DNA of 64,000 bases from Chrysemys picta bellii (lineage: Eukaryota > Chordata > Testudines > Emydidae), in NCBI RefSeq assembly GCF_011386835.1, contig NC_088791.1:50177498-50241497 (forward strand), read 5' to 3'. Below the pieces are notes generated by a model. It saw nothing but the letters and a program-made list of their open reading frames with translations. It ran no database searches and was not told the origin of the DNA. Positions within the stretch are counted from its first letter, which is position 1. The number at the start of each line of letters is the position of its first letter. The translations under genes and the position numbers were made by a program. This document shows positions 10,441 to 22,380 of the stretch, in pieces.

Positions 10441-13000
10441 ACATTGCAGAAATCCAATGTGTGAGCAGGTAAAGGAAGAAGGGGACAAGGCCACTCCTTA
10501 GTTTCTGCCTTGGGCCCAGCGAGTCTAACGCTGGCTCTGTCCAGCACACAGACTGGGAAGGAGTGTGGGAGGGGGGGTGAAGAGCGCCTGGAGCTGTCCC
10601 CCAGCCTGGAAGAGACCCTGCTGGAGCCCCCTCTGGATTGGGGAGAGGGGGGTGAAGAACCCAAGGAGGAATAGAGGTGAGGCTGGGGGAGAGCTGAACT
10701 GAGGAGTTGGGGGGCTGAGTTGGCTGAACTGATTGGGGGGGCAGAATTGGGGGGGGGGGGGGCTGATGTGGGGATGAGAAGTACTACAGCAGGGGCCAAA
10801 AATAACCTTACCTAATACATTTAGGAGAGGGGGCAACACTACTTGTCACATACACACACACTGAGGATGGGCAGGGGGACTAAAACATCAAAAGGCAGAC
10901 CAAAAACCACAATATAGGCTTTAAAAAAAATCTTGTGATTTTTTTGGCAAATCTAATTATTTTTGATCTCTTGAGGCAGGCAATACTGAATGCTAGGGGC
11001 TCTCAAATATCCCAGGGTCTGCTTTTCTGACTCTGTAATTGACCGGATCACAGCATGCCCCTTGGCCTTCTCCATGCTAAGAGTGATCAGTTTGGAAATG
11101 TTGCTGAAACTATGTAAATTCTGGGGTACAGCAGAGAAAATTATTATCCTTCCTTCGGGGACATCAGTGCCACCATCTGGTATGAAAGGTGCCAATAATG
11201 CAGCAGGCCTGGACATAATTCTAGAAACCCTGGGATACCTAACCATGTGGAAGTTGATGCAATACAATCCAATGTGGGCACAAATGTGAGGTAGTTTATA
11301 CTGATACAATCACAACAGTGTAAACACACAGAGTAAGCGACATCAGTTTAATTACATCCATGCATGTTAAGCTAGTGTAACTTTGTAATGCAGACAATCC
11401 TTCAGTACTGCTGGACAAAGCAAAGAATAGCTGGACTCTCCTCCCTCTCATGGCTTGTCTCCTTGCCTTTTTGCTATAGGGTGGAAATTAAGGAGATAGA
11501 CGGATGGATCCCTGTGGCTGAAAATTGGGGTTGAAGTCCCACTGGTCCCCTGTCCCAGTAATTATGGCTGTGACTACTGGCACAGAAAAAGAAACTTCCG
11601 CTGTGTTGATGGGATGCAAGTGCACAGTATACTCTCGTTGGGGGAAAAAGTGCATGGTTAGCCTCTTTCTCAGGATAATTTGATTCTCTATATACAGAGT
11701 GAAAGGAATCAGGTGAACGTTTTGAATAGAGCCTCAGAATTTGGGACTCAGAATCTGGCATGCCAAGGAGTGTGTAAAGATCAGCTCACATATCAGGCCT
11801 GTCTCCATCCATGCTGAATGAACTGGTCAGTGCTTGGCTTCTTCTGATGGAGATGAGGAAGCTAACTGCCAGCCATGAGTGAGCTCACAATAAAGATCTG
11901 GTGGCTGTCTGGAGTGATCAGACCTTCTCCTATCCATTTGGACATAGGGAGTAATCTTTGAAGGGCTGGTAAATCTCGGGCACATTTAATCTTAATCTGT
12001 CCCTGAAAGGACCTGCAATCATCCTAGGAAACGAATACCGACTAGTCTCAGTACTAGGTTCAAGATCCTACTGCACATACACACTATCCTGCTGTGTTAC
12101 CAGCAATGAGCATGAGTAATATGGGTCTTAGAAAGCCCTCAATTACTGGCTTTGAATTTGGTGGAGAGGCAGACACCAGGAGTCTCCATGGTACCAGGTA
12201 TTAGGAGAGCAAGGTACAAATACTAGCAGGTAGGGACTTCACCTGCTGTAACACAGTTGTACATTTTTACTTTTAAGGTTTTTTTAAAAGAACTAAACTG
12301 GCTCTTGTCCAATCAGTTGTTGCTGGTTTCCCAGGGTAGCGTGCAATGGTTTAGTGTCCCTGGAGTGCCTTTCATACATATAGGTGCTGATTCAAGGAAG
12401 CCATTTGGGGGAACTCGTTGGTTGAAATATGGGAGTCAGTTAGAGAATGTTTCCTTCCAAAGTGTCAAAGTTGGTTTACAGCATGATTTTCAAATTCAAG
12501 TGTGGTATTTGCACATTAGTTCATGTTGATTAGTTACATATATTGTGCAGTCAGGGAACAGAAACAACACTACAGGATTCAGGTAACGGACACATGAACT
12601 GAAAATTTGACAATCAGATATGAGTTCCAGATTTGCTTTTAGTGAATTCTCAGGCATTTGAGTTAAAAATTTGCTTTGGAAAGTATTTGTTTCAGTAAAA
12701 GTGTAGTGTTTAAACACAGAAGGTTAAAGGGCTGTGAACAGGGTTGAATCGGAATTTACTGTTGAATTCAAATGAATATTTGTATAAAAAATGTGAGTGT
12801 TCACTTAGTTTTGAAATAAAGCAGACGTGTCTCAGATCTCTCTGTTTCCGTTATGCTGAGTACTTATCAAGTTGACTCCTGAATTATTTCCTGATAAGAT
12901 CATTTAACTTCAAATCTTGATATTATACAGGTCACATTGTTCTGGTGATATTCAGAGGGGAATTGTCACTTTCAGACAACTAATATCAGTCACTCTTCTA
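10441..13000. other. Non-coding interval
   Basis: No gene was recognised. The first 350 bp is G-rich low-complexity sequence, and the rest is ordinary AT-rich DNA. The open frames at 10990-11289 (+) and 10953-11309 (-) overlap each other on opposite strands and have no domain, so I treat both as chance. Confidence 0.5.
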
Positions 13001-15010
13001 GCTATATTTGATTTGTAGACTCAGAAAAGTGTGATGGCAGTTATTAACTGCTCTCAAGAAATCTACTTGCAAGATGGATTTATTCCTTGATTAATGATGG
13101 AGCTTATCCAAGTATTAATTCAAAATTTTTAAAATATCACAAACTTGATGTTAATATCATCCGTGTTCTATCCACCCTTAAAATTACTATGATTACTCTA
13201 ATTGTTAAAAAGCTATTATTTGATTCTGATTTCCAGAGAAATTATCAGCCAGTAGCATATCTGCCATTTCTTACTGCATTTTGGAATGTATTGTTGCGTC
13301 TCAATTAACAAAAGATCTACCCACTGAAGCATTGCTACATGAATTCTAGTAAGGCTTTCAGGCACAACATAAATTCTGTCCTGATTGATTATGACTCTTG
13401 CTATGTGCTGTATAATTTGTTGAATTACTTGCATTGCAGAATTGTTCTCCAAACCCAATACTTGAGATTCTGTTATTTTATGAAAAATCTGAGTATGCAG
13501 CATTGGGACATCCATGTAGAGGTTTTCAGTGTCTGCATATTCTTAATGACACTATTTTTATTCTTTCTAATTTGCAGGCTGTGTTCTTGTTAACTCTTAC
13601 TCTTTTGTTGTGTCACAGGCTACAGGGATTAAACAGAATTATAGTTTGTAATCTCATCTTCAAAATGGTGCTACTCAGTTACTACTCACATAATGGAATA
13701 ATCATCTCTGCATTTCTAGCTTCTCTGTTAGTGAAGAAATTAAGACAGCAAATATCTCAGCCATTAATGCTGGGAGCATCATTGATTTCCCCTTTATAAC
13801 TGCTACTCTTCTGATATTTAGTTGCAGAATTTGATGCAGAATGATCAATCACTCAAGCATATGTCGAGATTTTGAGCGTCCTTATACATGGACCTTAAAA
13901 GTCTGTAGGTATTTCCATATTAAATCACCCCTGTGAATTGCTTATTATGCAACTGCTAAAATTCACCTTGTATTGAAATGACAATAGTTTAATCAATGAG
14001 TAATTTTGTTTTCTTAACATAGTAATTTTGTTTTCTTTACACATTGTGAAGCTTGATGTCTGCATGCTTTCAAGGAGATACTCTTTTGATCTTCTCTGAA
14101 GGTTATTTTCAGACAAACTATCTGCTCCAAAGCACCTGTATGCTTTTCTTGGACTCCTTCTCAACTTCAGGTTTAGGGACTATCCATCTAGTTGAAAAGA
14201 TCCCAGACAGACATTCCAAACCCGCGAAAAAAATGTAGAAATTAGACTTGTTTTTGGCTTAATTGGCTTGTGAGTTGCTTGTTGGCTAGTTTTTGGCTTG
14301 TAGCTTGTCGCTTGTTTGGCTTGTAGCTTGTTGCTTCTTTTTTTTTTATTGGCTCCTGGCAAGCGGGGGTAAGGGGGGGCAAGGGAGGGAGAGAGTCAGG
14401 GGTGCACAGTGGGCCCACCACAGTCCCAGACTGCAGGCTGGGGGGATCTAGCCACATAGAGTGTTGGGGTTCTTGGGCATTGGCTTGTTTTGGCCTTGTT
14501 TTGAAATGGGATTAGCTTGATTTTTGGCTTATTGTGAAAATTGGGGTGATTATTTACCACGTGAAAGTTGGTAACTGTGATCTCAGCTACAAGATTGTAT
14601 ATAAATAACAACCCCTACAACTATAACACATGGAAGCAAATTAATGTGGTTATAACTGCTTGATTAACTGAGAGGTGACTGCTTCATTTACCACTGCCCT
14701 AGTTGTCCATCAGCTGATACTTGAGTGTTTTTTCGTGTTCTTTTTACTCTTAATTATGTCTGTAGACAGGTTCTTAGAAAGTTTATTGATCCATATAGCT
14801 CAGTCTCTGGGTTGAAGCAGTGGCAAGGATGAATTCTGAGTGCAAATGATTTCCTACTGGCTATACAAGGCTGGGAAGACTAGAATACTGCAATGCAGCT
14901 AGATTGTTCTTATGGGCTACTTCATTCTCTGAACTGGTTGCTTTTATTATTTATTAGTATTACCATAGCATCTAGAAATCCCAGTGTGTTGATTGAGTTT
15001 TAGGCTTTGT
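13000..15010 (+). repeat. Very old L2-like LINE trace
   Basis: At 13216-13308 the plus strand reads FQRNYQPVAYLPFLTAFWNV, resembling the NYRPVSNLPFLSK block at the start of the RT in L2-clade LINEs. This is followed by SKAFRHNINSVLIDYDS, where FRPGHSTETALL is expected. Near 14875-14920 a second fragment, RLEYCNAARLFLWAT, resembles the RLDYCNAL block near the end of the RT. Stops and frame changes separate the blocks, and a TTGGCTTGTAGC repeat (14225-14560) sits between them. The call rests on two short matches, so it is tentative. Confidence 0.5.
14225..14560. repeat. TTGGCTTGTAGCTTGT minisatellite and G-rich tail
   Basis: About ten diverged copies of the words GGCTTG, TAGCTTGT and TTGCTT lie between 14245 and 14345. 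A poly-T tract, a G-rich tract (14361-14400) and a return to TTGGCTTGTTTTGGCCTTG (14480-14535) follow. The block interrupts the L2-like trace, so it probably arrived later. I recognise this composition as a turtle repeat but have no family name. Confidence 0.65.
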
Positions 15011-16100
15011 AATTAATTTTTGAGGTGTTAAGTATACTGGGCTGTGACCAGAAACTTTCCGAGTTTTGAGGGGAAAGGTTTTAGTCACACGAGGATTCCC
15101 ATAATTCTCCTGGGGCAATAGAATACCCTCTATACGACTTTATGATATGGATACCTCTTTGCCTAGACCCTGTATATTTTGTAGGGTGTTTGGCTCAGCA
15201 CAATGATATTGTTTTAGACTTTGACTTTTATTGTGTAATCATAAGTAATTAATTCCATTGTCATGTATTATTCTTATTAAGCCTGCTCTGAATGTATATA
15301 CAACATTACAATCCCTTCATAGTACAGAAATATATACTATACTAAATATTTCTCAGACCTCAATATTTCAAGGACTGGCCAATTTGGATTAGCACAGAAT
15401 GGAATGGTTGTTTTGTACCGCTAACTCCCTTTTTTTGTAATGGAGACTTTCCTGAGGAATTGGAGTTGGATATGGTAAAGCACTCAAATCACTTGTTCAT
15501 TCAGTTAATTTAGGGTGAAATTCACTTAGCATCACAGTGGGGTTTTTATATCCATGGTTCTTATGTGTCAACTGAGTTGCTACAGGACAGTTACACAGGG
15601 GAACTGTGCAGCCCTGTGTATGCAGAATTGGAGTCCCTGCCAACTCCACAAAAATCAGTGTAGAGGACAGGTGCAGGGCAAGGCAGGAAGAGAGAGAAGT
15701 CTGACCAATACCTCTTCAATCTCATAGTCCTGCAGGATGCACAGGGGCTCTGTCCTCTAATATAGCCAAAGTGGCCCCTATTCCATGCTTTAGCCACAGG
15801 TTGAAAAGCCAGTTCCATCCTTCCCAACCTCTATATCTTTGTTCCTAAGCAAGGTTTCTTTTACTCTGGGTTTGTGCAGGGCATTGTGCTCTTTATTAAT
15901 GCTTTAATTACTTCTTAGAGTTCTTTGTATTTAATTTTTTTGACTTTATGGTTATTTAGATACTGTGAAGACATGGATGTACATCTCCTGTATCCAGCTT
16001 CATTCCTCAGTTTCCTTACCAATAACAGCCTCCCAGGGTTTAGTCAGCTGCATTGGTGTTTTTCACCCTGCTGTCAAAGGACACGTCCTCATTTTTGAGG
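15011..16100. other. Non-coding interval
   Basis: Ordinary AT-rich sequence; no gene, RNA or clear transposon end was recognised. Confidence 0.5.
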
Positions 16101-16620
16101 GATAAACAAAGACTCTCAAATAAAATAAGTACTTTAACTCACTGGCTTCTGGAGTTTCAAACAGTCCCTTCATTCCTCGGCTACCGGGGTCTCCACTTAT
16201 TACCTCCAGGTGGCATAGCTGAAGTGTAGGGAAACTCAGTCTTTATCTCTGTCCCAAGCCTTAGCCCCACACCTTGTTCACAGGAGTAGCCATCTGCTCC
16301 TGCCTCAATATACTGACCCTTTCTTCACTCCAGGGCTATGTCCTACCCTAGCTCTCCCACAAGCCCAGACCCTAAGAAAAATCTTGTGCATCTCCTGATT
16401 ACCTTCACACTCAGGAACCAACCACCTACTCCTTCACCTTGAGGAAAGGCTGCCTTTTCTATATCCCAGCAGGCCTGGCTTTCAATCACATGCTCTCACT
16501 AAGCCAGATGTTCCTTCTCAGGATTAAAAACACTTTGAAGGCCAAGCCTTAAAGAGGCCAATACCTCATAACAGTAGCATGGGACAGGCCATCCCCTTAA
16601 AGGGTTCTAACAGCTGAAAA
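16100..16620 (-). repeat. Possible antisense LTR-like or unclassified repeat
   Basis: This is a pyrimidine-rich, relatively GC-rich island (many CCTCC, CTCTC and CCAGG words) with abrupt edges against AT-rich flanks and an ending of TTAAAGGGTTCTAACAG. The composition resembles long repeats that I associate with turtle LTR elements. I could not define TG...CA ends or a target duplication, so the class is open. Confidence 0.3.
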
Positions 16621-17252
16621 CATATCACTAAAAATCATGTTATTACATCCAAACAAAAATTCTACAGAAATTACTGAAAGCTTTTTTGTAGGGTTTGCAG
16701 CTCTGTCTAGGGACCAGACTTGAAGTTCCCAGAAACAACTATGTTTTGACCAAAGGCATACATTTGCTGAACTATCATGTTGACTTAGGCTAACCACAGC
16801 ACTTCCCTACACAGAGACATTGGAGAATTAGTACTTCATTTCTCTTGATAAGAATAAACTTCATGGGCCTGATCCTGATCCAGTGGCGCCAATTCGTAGA
16901 TGTTTGAAGGGAGCAGTGAATGTTCCCTTCCTCCCACAGGTTTTTGCACTTGCTCAAAATTCCACAGGCCACAGAGCTGGGGGCAGGGAGTAGTGGGTCA
17001 GGGCCTGACCACTTTTAAGCGGTGGTCCTGTACTAAATCAGTACGGCTGCTGCTAGAGCAGTCTGGAGTGTCATTTCAGCTGTGTGGTCCCAGCGCCACC
17101 AAAATATGACTCAGTCACCTCTCACACCCCTCCGTACAGACAGGGAGTAGCCAGGCCAAAAATCAGTGAGTGGTGTTGCGACCTGGTGCACAGGGACATC
17201 TGTTCCTGTACATTGAAGTGCAAGGCAGTCTGCCGAGAACTTGATTCCCTGT

Positions 17253-17607
17253 TAGAATCACCATATGTCCTGTTTTGACCAGGACAGTCCCCTTTTTAAC
17301 CCTGCCCTGGGGGCCCCAATTTTTTTTGGAAAACTGGGCCCATGTCCCATTTGCTTTTGCCAACTGATCATCAGTTGGCAAGCACAAATGGGACACAGGC
17401 CCAGTTTTGCCCCCAAAGTGGGGCATGCTCCCTTAGTAGGGTGTAGAGAAATGTTTTTTGGGGGGAGCGAGTGGCAACACCAGCCCTGCATGGCAGGACC
17501 TGGGCAAGCAGTGACGCCAGGTGGTTTGGGCCATCCCTATGTGCAGGGAGGGGGTGTCCCGTAAGGCCAGCCCCACACACAGAAGTATGGGAAATATGGC
17601 CACCCTA
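17253..17607. mobile_element. 355-bp hAT-like non-autonomous element
   Basis: The left end TAGAATCACCATATGTCC and right end GGGAAATATGGCCACCCTA are inverse complements with a few changes (consensus TAGGGTGACCATAT). The flanking octamers TTCCCTGT and CTCTGTGT match at 5 of 8 positions, which fits a decayed 8-bp hAT duplication. The same end sequence bounds the larger element at 46281-48047. The interior carries a 38-bp-arm hairpin (17330-17408). No transposase is encoded; overlapping open frames of about 100 codons on both strands are by-products. Confidence 0.7.
17330..17408. repeat. Long near-perfect palindrome
   Basis: The arms 17330-17367 and 17371-17408 are inverse complements at 33 of 38 positions, with a three-base loop at 17368-17370. 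The inner part TGCCAACTGA / TCAGTTGGCA is perfect. It lies inside the hAT-like element and would fold into a stable cruciform or RNA hairpin. Confidence 0.85.
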
Positions 17608-20599
17608 CTCTGTGTGGCACCAACTCATGCACTTCCCAGCAGAGGGAGACCTGGGATCTTTGCAAGAGGGGTGGGTGGGTGGACAGGCAGAGACAGAGAT
17701 GGGGTCCCTACTGGGGAAGGAGCAGAATGGGGACCAGAATTTTCTCCCCTTCACTCCCAGCCTCCCCAAAAATATCTGAAATGGCACCACTGTCCTGATC
17801 TCAGTCACTCCATTCTCATGCTGGTGTAAGTCAGTTATCTTTAGTGGAATTAATCCATCTATACAGTTGTAACTGTGCTCAGAATCAGCCCCATATCTTC
17901 TTTTTGCATTGTTCTTGTGTCCAGCTATTGAAAATACGATTACAACAGGTGTTCATGAACTTTTCTCAATCCTAATGCACTCAAACAGCCTGGTTTCTGA
18001 AGTTAGACTTGAATCTTTATGGCTTTTTGTTCCTCATCAAGTCACCTGTGAAAAAAAGGAACAGTGTAGGGCCAAGGGAAAAACTTTCAGTGAAAAAAAA
18101 CAGGGTGAAACTGGCGCAGAGAGCTAGCAACGTGAAAGACAAGTAGAGACTGTATAATAGGAACAGAGGTGGGGAGGAGGAAAAGAAGAAAATGTAATGA
18201 AATAATAATGGGCCACATTCTCAGTTGCATCTGAAAAGCACTGGGCACAGCTGAGATGTGGAAGACACAAAGGGTCATTTATGGATCCTGGAGCCAGTTA
18301 TCTGCTAAACCAGACCAGAACGTAGTCTAGTGTAGCCTCAGGGATCACCAGAGAACAGCAGTGCTCTGACCACACCCTCTTTCTCCCAGCCACACTCCCT
18401 ATTCTGAAGTTGTGGTGAGATAGAGTAGCACAGGAGGTGTTTCACAGTGGCCCAAACCTGCCCAAGGATGCCCCATGCCAGGGGACTCCTCAGATAGCTT
18501 GGATAGCAGCCTCTTGTACCAGCAGACTGGCTCAAAGAGGTCATAATATGGTGGAAAATCTGATTATAGATATACATATATACACACAGACATACACTTA
18601 TACAAACTATGTCAAAATGCAAAATGGAACTGAGTTTAAGAGTATGTATCATAAATTAGACTAAAATAAATCACAGGGATGTTGCAATTAGTTCCAAACA
18701 AAGCATTATAAAACCCAGGCAATTCTGAGTTAAAGTCACACTTAAAAGAAAGTTGAATGATAGGAAAGTACTGGTAAGGCACCTTAACAAACTTAACTCT
18801 GCCCTCTGGTGATGCCATGCAATAACCATGTGATTATGATTACGGCATTTGAGTGTTTGAAGTCTTATCTACTGACTTTTAAAGACACATTTGATTTTAT
18901 TTTCTAGCATGGTGTCACTACAGGTCAAACTTGGCAGATCCTCAGGAATCCATGTGGAAAAGCCTTAGCTGAGCCTGAAGAGGAGTCTAAGCTTTGCTTC
19001 TTTGCAGAAGGGGAGAGATTTCCTGCATGCAATGATGCAGTGGGCACGATTTGGATGCTTGCCTTGTGAAGAGAAATATATACAAAAGTTAGGGGCTTCT
19101 TTTTCCTAGGAAAACCTTTACTCATGCTCTTGGAAAGACTGTAGTTATTTTTTATCCCTGAGACTTGTAAACTAGCTAAATTGCTTTGCATAAATTAGAT
19201 ATTGCATTGTACTTCAGAAATCAATGTTTGCATAAACTGGTCAAGGTCAACTGAAAAATGAATCTTATTTACATGGCTTAAAAATGACTACATTTAAATG
19301 GTGCCAATAACAGGCTCTCCCTTCCAGGTTTAATTTTTTTAATATACAGCTAAGTTATAATTATTGAAAGAGATATAATTTATAGGATCTCAGATGATGT
19401 CCAATATGTGATTATTGGAGACACCGTTTCATTATGCCTGCGAAGTTTTACTTGGTGCAAGAAGAAAAGAGCAATTGACAGTATTTATTTATAAGTGCAT
19501 ACATGACCTCAGTTCTAGCTATTTATGTCATACATTGGCATTTCATCTGTGTACTCCAGAAGTAGATCTGCCGTAAAAAGATGACCTCTGTCTTATTTAT
19601 GGGCAGAACAGAAGAGGCTCAGTCAAAATGCTGAGATTCTCTCTCGCTTCCTCTCATTTTTACCAACCTCATTAATGCATTTCAGCTGGAAAATATTAAG
19701 GTTGTCAATATGCAAGTTTTGAATATTGTATTACTGTCACATCTTGTGTAATTTAGAGTTTGTACCTGTGATAGTTGTCACTTCTAAGAGAGCCTCTTAC
19801 ATCACATGCACTGTCTCAGACACTCCATACAAGCATACATGTCAGCAGCTGCCTAATTTTCAGGAACATTGGTGGCTTCACATCAAATGAAAATTGTCTG
19901 TATCAAGAATCTGGTGTCCTCTCTAATTATAGGAGAGGATTTCAAAATCAGAAAATTATATGTTTTCATATACTGGATAGATTTTGGTTTTTGAAACTCA
20001 GTTAAAATGTGGTCTTTTCTTAGATCTTTAAATTTGATTTCAGTTGTGAACTTCACCTCTGGCGGTCCCAATATAATATTACACACCCACACCCCTCATA
20101 TTAAAGTAACATGATTAATTTTGAAAAGTCAAGCACTCAAAAGTTAGGAAATGCCAGAATAAAGGTTGCCCATGCAATCTTAATTTGCCCCTTTGTGTAT
20201 ATGCATTACGATGCAGTCTTTAATTACATGACTACATATTTTTTTCCACAGGACCCTTGCCTCATTGAATACACAGAATTGAGCTGCTCTGGGGATGAAT
20301 CAGAATTGTGTAGTGACAGAGGCTATTGCCCATAGGACCCCCTGCCTCATCTGTTACAGAAATTGGAAGTGTGTAGTGAAGGGAGGCAGGGGATTGTAGG
20401 AAGAGAAAGGATAGTCTCATGGTTAAGGCAGTTGAATGCTTCCCTGGAGAATGAGTGTCTATTGAAGCCCATGCCACAGTGTTCCGTATGATTCCAGGGA
20501 AGTAACGCAAACCAACTTTGGACATATAGTCATTAACTGTGTGTTCCTCACCTTCCGGGTGCCTGACTTGAGATCCTGAGGTCTGTTTTGCAGAGTTAC
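17608..20599. other. Non-coding interval
   Basis: No gene was recognised. Short open frames (up to about 100 codons) have no domains. The only local structure is a TA-rich stretch with ATATACATATATACACACAGA near 18570-18590. Confidence 0.5.
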
Positions 20600-20602
20600 T
20601 AA

Positions 20603-20904
20603 GGCTTGGTCTACACGGGGGGGGGGGGGGGGGATCAATTTAAGTTACGCAACTTCAGCTACGTGAATAACGTAACTGACGTCGACATACTTAGACCTAC
20701 TCACTGTGGTGTCTTCACTGCGGTGAGTCAACTGCTGCCACTCCCCCCGTCTACTCTGCCTGCGCCTCCCGTGGCGGTGGAGTACAGGAGTCGACGGCAG
20801 AGCGCTTGGAGGTTGATTTATCGCGTCTAGACTAGACGCACTGAATCAACCCCCGCTGGATCAATCGCTGCCCACTGATCCGGCGTATAGTGTAGACATA
20901 ACCC
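20603..20904. mobile_element. Harbinger-like MITE, 302 bp, TAA target duplication
   Basis: TAA flanks both sides (20600-20602 and 20905-20907). The left end is GGCTTGGTCTACAC and the right end is GTGTAGACATAACCC, imperfect inverse complements of the kind seen on the autonomous Harbinger at 53579-57839. Inside are the words ACGTGAATAACGTAACTGACGTCGAC and CACTGCGGTGAGTC, typical of a turtle MITE, and a run of 17 G (20617-20633) close to the left end. It has no coding capacity. The MITE beginning at 63822 shares the CTACGCAACT/CAGCTACRTGAATAA core. Confidence 0.85.
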
Positions 20905-20907
20905 TAA

Positions 20908-21829
20908 GCATTCGCTGTTGCAGCTGAAGTCAATGTGAGCTGTGCTTTGAATGTTTAATATGCTATATAATGCTAATTACTCTAAAAAATCAGGTCCAAT
21001 GTGTCATAAATTGGGCCGCGCAAACTAATGGATACTAGAGGATACAGGTTTTCTGTGGTTCAGTTCTCCATCTGTAAAATGGGGATAATATCATAGCATT
21101 GTGAAAATAAACTAATTGATGTTCGTGACACTCTCGGCTAATATAGTAATTAGCACCATAAGAAATCTCAAGAGGAAATTAATAATTCTGTCTTCAGAGC
21201 AGGGTTTGAAAAGTATGCAATAAAAACAGTCTGGGGCCACCTATTGAACAATTAAGAGAAAGCAAAATATCAAATAGCTGTTTATTAGCAAGCAACATCC
21301 ATTCTGTGCACTGAATGAGGCAGGGGTCATGTTGAAATAAAGTATATATAATGTATATAACGACTATCACATGCATATGCACAAGGATGCCAAATTAAGA
21401 TGCATAAGAAATCTTAATTTTGGCATTTCCTATCATTTGAGTGCTTGACTTTGCAATCTTAATAGAATTCTTCTAACTTAGTTTTTTGTGTATAATTTCC
21501 TAGTTTTTTTAAAAAAGGAAACTGAAAAAAACAGAAATTCCATCATGTGCCAGCACATTGACACCAGTCTGGATCATCCGCAGACTTAGAACTTTTAGAT
21601 CCACCAAACAGACATCTGTCATTTGAGTTAATGGAGTAATTCATTGCAGTAGTAGGTTGTCATTCTCTATCTGGACCAGCAGTAGAGGGGCATGGGACAC
21701 TATGTCAGTGGGTTTCACTGATATTTGCTGACAGCAGAGGAATGGTGAGACTCAGAAATCTTGGATTCCATTCTAGGCTCTGGAAGGGAGTGTGTTCTAC
21801 TGGGCACAGACTCTTCCGTCAATTCCCCC
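20908..21829. other. Non-coding interval
   Basis: Ordinary AT-rich DNA with no gene recognised. Confidence 0.5.
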
Positions 21830-22380
21830 AAAGGAATTTCCATTCCTTCTCTCCAATCCCCTCCAATCTGCCCTTATCCAAGTCATATCTCTTCCCCACC
21901 CTATGGTTCCTCATTCCAGCCTCATTCTCCTCACCTAGCCAGTCCCAATCTGCACATCTCAGCCATCTCATTCTAAGAACTCTTGCCCAGCACATTCTAG
22001 GATTACCCCATCAAACTCTTATCCAAGTGTATCCCCTCCCCCCACTCCCAGTCCCAGTTTCCTTGCCCAGCCATTCCCAGTTTTTGCCCATGACTCCCAG
22101 TCCCAGTCCCAGTCTCTGCCCTACACATTCAATCTCAATCTCTGCTCCAGGGGACCAGTCCCAGGCTACTTGTCATCCGGTCACAGTCTCCCCTTCCACC
22201 CCAATTCTCAGTTTCAGTTTCCCTCTCCCCAACCTGGCAAGCCTCCAGTCCCAGTTTCCGTCCACCACACTTATGGAAAGTGCAGGAGAGACAGTCCCCC
22301 TGCTTTCAATTCAGATGCCTAGACCTAGCCCCCTCCCCCCCATGACCTGCAGCAGCCCAGAGGTACAATTGCAGGGAAAC
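21830..22380. repeat. CCCAGTCCCAGT minisatellite-like tract
   Basis: The tract is built from diverged words such as TCCCAGTCCCAGTYTC, TTGCCCAGC and CCATTCCCAGT, strongly C/T-skewed on the plus strand. It keeps one frame open for 214 codons (21742-22386), giving a proline/serine-rich peptide with no domain, because the repeats lack TAA, TAG and TGA. I read this as a repeat and not a gene. The following 400 bp (to about 22800, ending near GCAAAGTTATAAGCAAGG) looks like the remainder of the same interspersed element. Confidence 0.65.

Noticed and set aside
10292..10839. Minus-strand frames with KPKP repeats
   Set aside because: Direct translation of a degenerate tandem repeat and a G-rich tract.
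11144..11329. Overlapping frames on both strands near 11.0-11.3 kb
   Set aside because: No domain, no conserved words, and mutually exclusive on opposite strands.
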